A stretch of 11,799 nucleotides of DNA from CAYJBP01 sp964368605 (GTDB taxonomy: Bacteria; Bacillota; Dehalobacteriia; UBA4068), in assembly GCA_964368605.1 (NCBI GenBank), contig CAYJBP010000080.1, positions 1-11,799 on the forward strand. The letters run 5' to 3'. The position numbers were made by a program, and so were the translations under genes. A model generated the notes under the pieces. It did not search any database, was not told where the DNA came from, and saw only the letters and a list, made by a program, of their open reading frames with translations. Of the stretch, positions 1-5,733 are shown piece after piece; the stretch's first letter is position 1; every line of letters begins with the position of its first letter.

Positions 1-658
1 ATTGAGCAGTACACCAAACATCTAAGCCGCCTTCGGTATCGGGGGCGCAAACGCAGCCTTTGGTTTCCATTTGGGCATGATAGATGCGGGGCAGCTCAAA
101 GCGATGCTCAAAAATGCGATCGGCCTTGGCAAAGCCGGCATCGCAATCGCCTTCATCGATATTACGCAATACGCCGATATTATTTTTAACCGGGATTTTT
201 TCGCCACAAACTTCATAGTATTCATAAAGCTGGGGCGCATCATCTTTTAAGGCTTCTTCCGGCTCAAAAACGGCAGGTAATACTTTGTATTCTACCTTTA
301 AAGCAAGCATAGCTTTATAGGCTATTTCCTCAGTGGCGGCGGCCACGGCGGCAATTGGCTCGCCTACATGGCGGGCTTTGGTGGGTAATACCATGCGATC
401 GCAATTAGTTGCAATCGGTACCGATACCGATCTTTCATTATAGAGCACCGGGTTAATATCATCATGGGTTAAACATACAGCACCTAGGGCTTCGGCAGCC
501 GAGGTGTCAATGCTAAGAATCTCGGCATGAGCATGAGGGCTGCGTAAAACAAAAGCATGGAGCATATGGGGCAAATTGATATCCGAGGAATATTGTTGCT
601 TACCGGTAACTTTGGCCGGCCCATCCACGCGGGGGGTGATTTTACCAATCACTGTCAT
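1..658 (-). CDS. Xanthine dehydrogenase-family molybdopterin-binding subunit, N-terminal part (runs off window)
   Basis: I translated the minus strand from the ATG at 658. The frame stays open to the window edge, giving 219 codons of a protein whose family is usually about 750 residues or more. The start MTVIGKITPRVDGPAKVTGK, the motif RHVGEPIAAVAA (residues 97-108) and HAQMET (194-199) are typical of the a/b-hammerhead domain and the beginning of the Mo-binding domain of the xanthine dehydrogenase/aldehyde oxidase family. These cytoplasmic enzymes hydroxylate purines, aldehydes or other heterocycles with a molybdopterin-cytosine-dinucleotide cofactor, together with FAD and 2Fe-2S subunits or domains. 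A Shine-Dalgarno sequence (GGAAGGAG, minus strand, 669-676) supports the start. No partner subunit lies upstream; partners, if adjacent, must be downstream, outside the window. The substrate cannot be assigned because the active-site half is missing. Confidence 0.88.
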   Translation of the reverse strand, partial: MTVIGKITPRVDGPAKVTGKQQYSSDINLPHMLHAFVLRSPHAHAEILSIDTSAAEALGAVCLTHDDINPVLYNERSVSVPIATNCDRMVLPTKARHVGEPIAAVAAATEEIAYKAMLALKVEYKVLPAVFEPEEALKDDAPQLYEYYEVCGEKIPVKNNIGVLRNIDEGDCDAGFAKADRIFEHRFELPRIYHAQMETKGCVCAPDTEGGLDVWCTAQ

Positions 659-836
659 CGAGTTTGCACTCCTTCCTTTTTATAAAACTTATTATAGCTG
701 CTTAATATTAGCTAATAAACATCAGCTTTTTAAAACACTTTATTTTATAAAAGCGTTTTGCATATTAGCGTAAAAGCTTAATAAAGTAACCCTTAACCTG
801 CATGCAGCGTTATTGGATACAATACGCTTTAAGCTA

Positions 837-865
837 AGTATAGCATAATTTATTACTAATTACAA
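837..865 (-). promoter_or_regulatory. Predicted sigma-A-type promoter for the xanthine dehydrogenase-family gene
   Basis: On the minus strand, TTGTAA (860-865) and TATACT (837-842) are separated by 17 bases. The spacer ends in TGC directly before the -10, an extended -10 element. Transcription would begin near 830, leaving a leader of about 170 bases. A second TATAAT at 691-696 has no good -35 box. Confidence 0.55.
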
Positions 866-1037
866 AGTATTTTTTTGTTAATTTTAAACTTTTTTTTATA
901 AAACTAATTTATTAGAAAAAATAGGGTTTTATTTTGGCTTATTTGCTACTAAACTAATAGCAAAAACTAAGGATTAATTATTATTTTGTTAAAAAGATGG
1001 GAATGGCGGTAAATTTATTTGATAAATAATAAATTTT

Positions 1038-1080
1038 TAAATATAGGTTGTATTTATCCTATATTTAGTATATAATATAG
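1038..1080. promoter_or_regulatory. Putative Phd operator: three alternating half-sites
   Basis: TAAATATAGG (1038-1047) and CCTATATTTA (1058-1067) form a perfect 10-base inverted repeat around a 10-base spacer that contains the -35 box. The second arm also pairs with AATATAG (1074-1080), giving another inverted repeat (CTATATT, 1059-1065) that straddles the -10. The three half-site cores are centred near 1044, 1061 and 1078, evenly 17 bases apart. Phd-type antitoxins are known to bind such palindromes as dimers and to repress cooperatively with Doc. That this is the binding site is inferred from position and symmetry. Confidence 0.65.
1048..1076 (+). promoter_or_regulatory. Promoter of the phd-doc operon
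   Basis: TTGTAT (1048-1053) and a perfect TATAAT (1071-1076) are separated by exactly 17 bases. The ribosome binding site of phd starts 7 bases after the -10. The whole promoter lies inside the inverted repeats of the putative operator, as expected for an autoregulated toxin-antitoxin operon. Confidence 0.75.
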
Positions 1081-1095
1081 ATGAGGTGATAATTG

Positions 1096-1347
1096 ATGTT
1101 AGTAAATACAAATAATTTAGTAGCAATGACCGAAGCAAATCAAAACTTTTCAAAAGTAATTCGCTTGGTTGACGAAAACGGAATGGCAGTTATTCTTAAA
1201 AACAATAAACCGCGATATATATTGGTTGATTTTGACGAATATAAGGAAATTCAAGAATTTAGAGCAAAAAGAGCTAAAACAATATCAGATACAGCCGATT
1301 TTTTAATTGATGAAAACTTAGAGGCATTTAAGGAGTTGGCTAAATGA
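1096..1347 (+). CDS. phd: Phd/YefM-family antitoxin
   Basis: This 83-residue protein has the Phd/YefM layout: an N-terminal DNA-binding dimer domain with a conserved start, LVAMTEANQNFSKVIRLV (8-25), then the beta hairpin MAVILKNNKPRYILVDFDEY (30-49), followed by an acidic helical tail (about 50-83) that would wrap the toxin. I chose the ATG at 1096 over the in-frame TTG at 1093 because the Shine-Dalgarno GAGGTGAT (1083-1090) is better spaced from the ATG. It overlaps the next gene by four bases (ATGA), the usual coupling of antitoxin and toxin. It should neutralise Doc and repress the operon through the inverted repeats just upstream. The Phd subtype is preferred to YefM because its partner is a Fic/Doc protein and not a RelE-type toxin. 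Confidence 0.88.
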   Translation: MLVNTNNLVAMTEANQNFSKVIRLVDENGMAVILKNNKPRYILVDFDEYKEIQEFRAKRAKTISDTADFLIDENLEAFKELAK

Positions 1348-1718
1348 TATTACTGGCAGTAAGTGAAATTATAGCCATTCATACTAAACTTATTGCTAAG
1401 ACCGGTGGATTAAATGGCATAAGAGATATTGCGCTTTTAGAATCTGCGGTAGCTAGTGCCAATAATTCATTTGATGATATTGAGCAATACCCTACGATAG
1501 AAGAAAAAGGAGCAAGGCTTGCATTTGCCATAATCTCTAATCACGCATTTATTGATGGAAATAAGCGTATTGGCATTTTAGTAATGCTTATGACGCTAAA
1601 GTTGAATCAAGTAAATTTAATCTATAGCCAAAAAGAATTGATTGAATTGGGTTTATCCGTAGCAAATGGTTCATGCAAATATGATTGCATCTATGAATGG
1701 ATTATAAAACATAAATAA
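1344..1718 (+). CDS. doc: Doc-type toxin (Fic fold, death on curing family)
   Basis: The 124-residue length matches Doc toxins. The catalytic loop is HAFIDGNKRIG at residues 67-77, the Doc version (HxFxxxNKR) of the Fic motif, with the catalytic His67 and the Asn-Lys-Arg anchor present. An N-terminal segment GGLNGIRDIALLESAV (21-36) also matches the family. Phage P1 Doc uses this fold to phosphorylate EF-Tu and stop translation, so the same activity is expected here from family knowledge. The gene overlaps phd by four bases and is followed by a strong terminator, so the pair is a closed two-gene unit. No motif residue appears lost, so the toxin is likely active. The pair sits alone between metabolic genes; transfer is plausible but not shown. 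Confidence 0.9.
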   Translation: MILLAVSEIIAIHTKLIAKTGGLNGIRDIALLESAVASANNSFDDIEQYPTIEEKGARLAFAIISNHAFIDGNKRIGILVMLMTLKLNQVNLIYSQKELIELGLSVANGSCKYDCIYEWIIKHK

Positions 1719-1759
1719 AAAAAACGCCGCAGATTTCAAAATCTACGGCGGCTTTTTTT
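1717..1759. terminator. Bidirectional rho-independent terminator between doc and the BMP-family gene
   Basis: CGCCG (1725-1729) pairs with CGGCG (1746-1750), extended inward by AGATTT and AAATCT-type pairing (1731-1744) with one C/A mismatch. Seven Ts follow on the plus strand (1753-1759) and eight As precede it (1717-1724). It can therefore end both the doc transcript and the converging gene at 1777. Confidence 0.85.
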
Positions 1760-1776
1760 AAGTTAAACTAAAAATC

Positions 1777-2991
1777 TTATAAACCGGGATATTCTTCGGG
1801 GGTGGTGCCGCTAAAGTTCGAGGGCGGCTCGATGGTTTTATCTTGAACCATAGGATAAAGGCTTTCTAAAGCAACTAAAGTTTCGTCGGCCATTTGATGA
1901 CGGCCTTCAGCACTAACATAACCGGTAGAATCGGTATCGGCATAAAGGTTTACATTAGCACCGGCAAAGCTGCCATCTGCAATAGCATTTAATTGACGCT
2001 CTACATTAATGGCCATATTCTTTAAACCCGAGGTTAAGATGATATTGGTATCACCATTAACGCCATCGTCAAATTGGTCTACATCGCAGCCGATAATTTG
2101 GGTAGCGCCATGTTCTTTAGCAGCGGTAAATACACCATTGCCCGAATCGCCGGCGGCTACAAAGATAATATCTACGCCTTCGGCGATTAAAGCATTACCA
2201 ACAACTTTGCCTTGGGCTTCGTCGCCAAAGTTGCCGGTATAATTGCCGCCTACATTAGCGCCGGTAACATCGGTACCTGCATAGGATGCCAATTCAACGA
2301 TTTCGGCAGTAGCGCCTAAATGCTTAACAGCATAGGCAACACCGGCCTCAAAACCATATTGATAATTAACATTAGAAGGATAAGCAACGCCGTTTACTAC
2401 AGCTACTTTACCGCTTTCGGTTTCCAAAGCTGCAGCTACACCGGCAAAGAAACCGCTCTCTTGCTCGGCAAAGGTCATGGCATAAATATTGGCTACTTCT
2501 ACAGTGTTAAAATCGGCATCGGCAGGATGCGAATCAACTAAGATAAACTTTTTATCGGGGTTTTCCTCGGCCAAGGCAGCAATGCCACCAAATTGGTAGC
2601 CGGGGGTTACGATAATATCATAATCGGCTACGATATCGGCTACAGCTTGAGTAGCAGCGGTGATATCGCCGGTAGGCTCTTGAACAGGGGTAACGGTATC
2701 GATATCGCCACGGGCAGCGATAAAGCTTAAGATACCATTATAGTTGTCTTCGTTAAAAGAACCGTCATCAACGGTATTGGGGCTGGTAACGATGGCAATT
2801 CTAAAGCCTTCGCCGGCGGCATCGGCAGCCGGTTCTTCGGCAGGCTCTTCAGTTGGTTCTTCGGTAGGCTCTTCGGTGGGTTCTTCGGTTACCGGCTCTT
2901 CGGCAGGTTCTTCTGCGCCACCACAGGCTGCTAAGCTAAATACTAAAGCAATAGCTAAAGCCAACATAAGTAAGATTTTAAAGCTTTTCAT
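1777..2991 (-). CDS. BMP/PnrA-family ABC transporter substrate-binding lipoprotein
   Basis: The 404-residue protein begins with a lipoprotein signal peptide ending in the lipobox LAAC (Cys23). An acidic EEPTEEPT-type repeat linker (24-60) follows, then a periplasmic-binding-protein domain. RIAIVTSPNTVDDGSFNEDN (64-83) matches the first strand and binding loop of the Med/BmpA/PnrA family (compare the common D-x-SFN). Characterised relatives bind purine nucleosides such as inosine and guanosine for an ABC importer of the YufOPQ/BmpDEFG kind; the ligand here is not proven. No ATPase or permease is adjacent on either side, so its transporter must be encoded elsewhere or it acts alone. The Shine-Dalgarno AGGAGGAG (2999-3006) and a good promoter support the start. 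Terminates at the bidirectional hairpin shared with doc. Confidence 0.87.
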   Translation of the reverse strand: MKSFKILLMLALAIALVFSLAACGGAEEPAEEPVTEEPTEEPTEEPTEEPAEEPAADAAGEGFRIAIVTSPNTVDDGSFNEDNYNGILSFIAARGDIDTVTPVQEPTGDITAATQAVADIVADYDIIVTPGYQFGGIAALAEENPDKKFILVDSHPADADFNTVEVANIYAMTFAEQESGFFAGVAAALETESGKVAVVNGVAYPSNVNYQYGFEAGVAYAVKHLGATAEIVELASYAGTDVTGANVGGNYTGNFGDEAQGKVVGNALIAEGVDIIFVAAGDSGNGVFTAAKEHGATQIIGCDVDQFDDGVNGDTNIILTSGLKNMAINVERQLNAIADGSFAGANVNLYADTDSTGYVSAEGRHQMADETLVALESLYPMVQDKTIEPPSNFSGTTPEEYPGL

Positions 2992-3021
2992 TTAATTTCT
3001 CCTCCTATTAAAAACAATTTT

Positions 3022-3041
3022 TGCAACCGATTTTGGTTGCA
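3022..3041. repeat. Inverted repeat at the predicted 5' end of the BMP-gene transcript
   Basis: TGCAACC (3022-3028) and GGTTGCA (3035-3041) are perfect 7-base arms around a 6-base loop. Its place directly after the predicted start of transcription fits either an mRNA-stabilising 5' hairpin or a repressor operator. Confidence 0.6.
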
Positions 3042-3047
3042 TACCGA

Positions 3048-3076
3048 ATTATACCATGCCTTGTTATAAATTTCAA
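3048..3076 (-). promoter_or_regulatory. Promoter of the BMP-family lipoprotein gene
   Basis: On the minus strand, TTGAAA (3071-3076) and TATAAT (3048-3053) are 17 bases apart. Transcription should begin near 3041, which is the outer end of the inverted repeat at 3022-3041. Confidence 0.7.
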
Positions 3077-3127
3077 TATTTATTTTTGGGATTAATTGCT
3101 AAACTTTGAATAAACAATAAAAAACTA

Positions 3128-3157
3128 TTGCAATTTTTAGCAATAAAGTGATATAAT
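3128..3157 (+). promoter_or_regulatory. Promoter of the SnoaL-like/SLH operon
   Basis: TTGCAA (3128-3133) is followed after 18 bases by TATAAT (3152-3157), which is preceded by TGA, an extended -10 element. Transcription should start near 3164, at the base of the next inverted repeat, leaving a leader of about 75 bases. Confidence 0.65.
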
Positions 3158-3162
3158 AAACG

Positions 3163-3212
3163 TTGCATAACTATTAATACTTTATTTTGCTAAAGTATTA
3201 GCATTGATGCAA
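3163..3212. repeat. Long inverted repeat at the predicted 5' end of the SnoaL-like/SLH transcript
   Basis: TAATACTTTA (3175-3184) and TAAAGTATTA (3191-3200) are perfect 10-base arms with a 6-base loop. TTGCAT (3163-3168) and ATGCAA (3207-3212) add an outer stem across a symmetric 6-by-6 internal loop. It could be a 5' stabilising hairpin or an operator just downstream of the transcription start. Confidence 0.6.
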
Positions 3213-3238
3213 TCCTAAATAAAGAAAGGGCGCTAACT

Positions 3239-4348
3239 ATGGAAAATATTGCAGTCTATTATGGTGACAACAAAGATGTTAACCCAATCGGTAATAAAGA
3301 TTATAATGATTATCTTAAAAATACCGAAAAAAAGCAAGAATTACCCGGCTTTGATCAAGAGTATTTGGATATTGTAGATTATATCCTCAAAATTACCCAT
3401 CGTATTTGGGAAGAAAAAGCCTTAGGTACTCTTTTTGATACCTATCATAATGATGTAAGGGTACATACTTCGGCCGGCACCAGCTGCGGCTTGGCTGCTA
3501 CTTTATCCGGAACTATGTCTACTTTATATAGTTTCCCCGATCGCCGTTTAATCGGTGAGGATGTGGTTTGGTCGCAAGATGATGAAAACCATTTTTTCTC
3601 TTCGCATCGTATTTTATCAACTGCTACCAATATTAATCCCAGCGGTTTTGGCCCTGCTACCAATAAAAAGGCCATGTTCCGCACCATTGCCGATTGCGCT
3701 GTTAGCGAAAATCGTATTTACGAAGAATGGTTAATGCGCGATAATTTGGCTATTGTTAAGCAATTGGGCTTAGATCCGATCGAAGTTGCTAAAAAGATGG
3801 CCAAAGCCATGGCACCTACCAAAATTGCGGGTATACCCGAACCGATGGAGGGTCAATTTATGCCAAAGCAATATACGGCTACTGATGATAGTTATGGCGA
3901 ATATTTTAAAGAAATGCTTCAAGATATTTATAATAGAAAGATGATTAATCGTATTACCGAATTATTTACCGATAATGCCCCTGTGCATACAGTAGGCGGC
4001 GATAAATTAATTGGGCATGACGAAATTCAAGCCAATATTGTGGCCTTGCTATCTTCTTTCCCCAGCGCCCGTTATACTATCGATCGCATTACTTGCAATG
4101 ATCAAAATGATGGCACTTGGCATATTGCTGTTCGTTGGAATTTGCGTGGTTTGCATTTGGGCTTGGGCACTTTTGGCCAGCCTAGCAATAAGCCGGTTGT
4201 GATTTTGGGTTCTACCCATTATATTATGAAGGGCAAAAAATGCATCGAGGCCTTCGAGGTTTATGATGCCTTGGATGTATGGCGCCAAATTGTAGATATC
4301 GATGATCAAGAGGATTTTTGTGATTGCGGTTGCGATTGCGATTGCTAA
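3239..4348 (+). CDS. Double SnoaL-like (NTF2-fold) domain protein with a cysteine-rich tail
   Basis: The 369-residue protein lacks a signal peptide or membrane segment, so it is probably cytoplasmic. Two halves, about 44-177 and 222-350, look like tandem NTF2/SnoaL-like cone domains: each begins with a helix, then a phrase of the type FTDNAPVHTVGG (243-254) or YHNDVRVHTSAG (69-80), then a SFP turn (98-100 and 274-276). This fold serves polyketide cyclases, isomerases and ligand-binding proteins; no substrate can be inferred. The last nine residues are CDCGCDCDC (Cys361, 363, 365, 367, 369), encoded by four near-identical hexamers GATTGC/GGTTGC at 4322-4345. Such a tail could bind metal. The SD-like GAAAGGG (3224-3230) lies 8 bases before the ATG. 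The gene is followed after 29 bases by the SLH gene, with no terminator between them. Confidence 0.7.
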   Translation: MENIAVYYGDNKDVNPIGNKDYNDYLKNTEKKQELPGFDQEYLDIVDYILKITHRIWEEKALGTLFDTYHNDVRVHTSAGTSCGLAATLSGTMSTLYSFPDRRLIGEDVVWSQDDENHFFSSHRILSTATNINPSGFGPATNKKAMFRTIADCAVSENRIYEEWLMRDNLAIVKQLGLDPIEVAKKMAKAMAPTKIAGIPEPMEGQFMPKQYTATDDSYGEYFKEMLQDIYNRKMINRITELFTDNAPVHTVGGDKLIGHDEIQANIVALLSSFPSARYTIDRITCNDQNDGTWHIAVRWNLRGLHLGLGTFGQPSNKPVVILGSTHYIMKGKKCIEAFEVYDALDVWRQIVDIDDQEDFCDCGCDCDC

Positions 4349-4377
4349 AATAAAATAAATTCCTAAGGAGAAAAAGA

Positions 4378-5664
4378 ATGAAAAAGTTATTAACACTGGG
4401 TTTAAGTTTAGCTATGGTATTTGGTTTTGCAAATTTGGCTTTAGCCGATGATGCCGATTTAACCATTATTACCGAAGATGGTGTAGAAATTGTATACACC
4501 ATCGAAGAATTGACCGAAATGGTTTTAGAGCCTGCCGCCTACCCCTATTTGGATGAAGAAGGCAATACCGGTAGCGAGGAGTATACCGGCGTAGATGTGG
4601 TTGCATTATTCGAAGCCAATGAGCTTGATACCGCAGCAGTTGCCTCGGTTGTATTTTCCGGCGAGGATGAAGCCATCGAATTTTTTGATAATGGTTTTAT
4701 TTCCATTACCGATTTGCCGACCATTTTAGCCATTACCGAAATGGATACCTTGAAGTTGGTTGTGCCTCAAGTTAATGATGAGGATGTAAATTATGAGCTT
4801 TGGGTAGAAGATATCGACACCATCGAGCTTTTAAATGTAGAGCTTGCCGGTGATGATGCCGATGATGCTATGGAAGAAGAGCTGGAAGAATTAGAAGATG
4901 CTATTGATGATTTAGAGGATGCCTTAGAAGATGGTCCTTTTGCCGATGTTATGGCCGAGCATTGGGCTAAAGAATATATCGAAATTATTTATGCCTTAGG
5001 CGTAACCCAAGGCATCGACACCGATGAAGAAACCGGCGCTATTTATTATGGCCCCGATGAGCCTTTAACTCGTGCTCAATTTGTAACTTTCTTGGGTCGT
5101 TTATCCACCATCACCCTTGATTTCCAAAACGATTTATTTGATGATATCGATGACGAAAACTTAAGCTATGCTACCAATTATATTAAATGGGCAGCAACTG
5201 CCGGCATTAGCAATGGTATTTCCGACACCGAATTTGCCCCGAACAGCCATATTACCCGCCAGGACATGGCCGTAATGGTAATGCGTTATGTTGATATTTT
5301 TGGCCTTGTATTACCCACTCCGATTGCTGTAGAAATTAGCGATATGGATCAAGTTGCCGATTATGCTGTAGAGGCAGTTCAAGCTTTAAGCGGCACAATC
5401 ATGTCGATTTCGGCCGATGGCAAGTTTAATCCTACTGCTTTGGCAACCCGTGCCGAGATGGCTCAATTATTGGCTTCTTTACAAGTAGCCGGCATTGATT
5501 TTAACAGCTTTGATTTTGATGATGCCGATGATGATTTGGAAGATGTTGTTGAAGAATTAGAAGAAGTGCTTGAAGAAGTATTAGATGGCACCGAGCAAGA
5601 TGATATGCAAGTAGATGCAGCCGATGATACCACCGATGATGTGGATGATGAAGAATTGAACTAA
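4378..5664 (+). CDS. Secreted S-layer-homology (SLH) protein with an N-terminal sulfite-oxidase-like domain
   Basis: A signal peptide (1-23, cleavage after ALA) leads into a domain at about 27-155 containing EEYTGVDVVALFEA (67-80). This resembles the cofactor-free relatives of the oxidoreductase molybdopterin-binding fold and the two domains of the lipoprotein at 10591-11664. An acidic, helical linker (about 158-186) follows, then three SLH repeats at about 188-241, 254-308 and 320-370, with the signature turns TRAQ (231), TRQD (293) and TRAE (357). SLH triplets bind pyruvylated secondary cell-wall polymer, so the protein should sit on the outer wall. The C-terminus (about 376-428) is a very acidic run of Asp and Glu. 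The Shine-Dalgarno AAGGAG (4365-4370) is ideal. It is probably co-transcribed with the SnoaL-like gene and ends at the hairpin at 5681-5717. Confidence 0.82.
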   Translation: MKKLLTLGLSLAMVFGFANLALADDADLTIITEDGVEIVYTIEELTEMVLEPAAYPYLDEEGNTGSEEYTGVDVVALFEANELDTAAVASVVFSGEDEAIEFFDNGFISITDLPTILAITEMDTLKLVVPQVNDEDVNYELWVEDIDTIELLNVELAGDDADDAMEEELEELEDAIDDLEDALEDGPFADVMAEHWAKEYIEIIYALGVTQGIDTDEETGAIYYGPDEPLTRAQFVTFLGRLSTITLDFQNDLFDDIDDENLSYATNYIKWAATAGISNGISDTEFAPNSHITRQDMAVMVMRYVDIFGLVLPTPIAVEISDMDQVADYAVEAVQALSGTIMSISADGKFNPTALATRAEMAQLLASLQVAGIDFNSFDFDDADDDLEDVVEELEEVLEEVLDGTEQDDMQVDAADDTTDDVDDEELN

Positions 5665-5680
5665 TTAGCTGCTAATTAAT

Positions 5681-5717
5681 AAAAGGGGCTGTCGCAGTTT
5701 GCGACAGCCCCTTTTTT
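5681..5717. terminator. Perfect bidirectional terminator between the SLH and diguanylate cyclase genes
   Basis: The arms AAAAGGGGCTGTCGC (5681-5695) and its exact complement (5701-5715) enclose a five-base loop. A T-run ends it on the plus strand (5712-5717) and an A-run begins it, so it can terminate both converging genes. Confidence 0.92.
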
Positions 5718-5733
5718 ATCAATTAAAAGTTTT

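Larger units (their letters stand above)
659..1095. other. Intergenic region between the xanthine dehydrogenase-family gene and the phd-doc operon
   Basis: I see no gene in this AT-rich stretch. It holds a predicted minus-strand promoter at 837-865, a roughly 170-base leader for the molybdoenzyme gene, a perfect 10-base palindrome CTGCATGCAG at 798-807 inside that leader, and the phd-doc promoter and operator at 1038-1080. The part from about 866 to 1037 is AT-rich spacer with nothing I can name. Confidence 0.6.

Noticed and set aside
22..243. Open frame on the minus strand of 73 codons
   Set aside because: It lies out of frame within the molybdoenzyme gene, whose frame is open across 1-658 and matches a known family.
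1093..1095. TTG start for the antitoxin
   Set aside because: The ATG three bases later has better spacing from the GAGGTGAT ribosome binding site.
2821..2920. Short tandem DNA repeats resembling a CRISPR or minisatellite
   Set aside because: They encode the EEPTEEPT linker in frame and have no spacers; this is a coding repeat.
2744..2995. Plus-strand frame rich in SAGSSVGSS repeats
   Set aside because: It is the antisense image of the EEPTEEPT linker and signal peptide of the BMP-family gene; the repeat comes from the linker codons and there is no ribosome binding site logic for it.
4049..4502. Overlapping minus-strand frames of 115 and 92 codons
   Set aside because: Both are antisense to the well-supported SnoaL-like and SLH genes and resemble no family.
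5662..5678. Small perfect inverted repeat TAATTAGC / GCTAATTA at the SLH stop codon
   Set aside because: It is AT-rich, short and directly before a far stronger terminator, so no separate role is supported.
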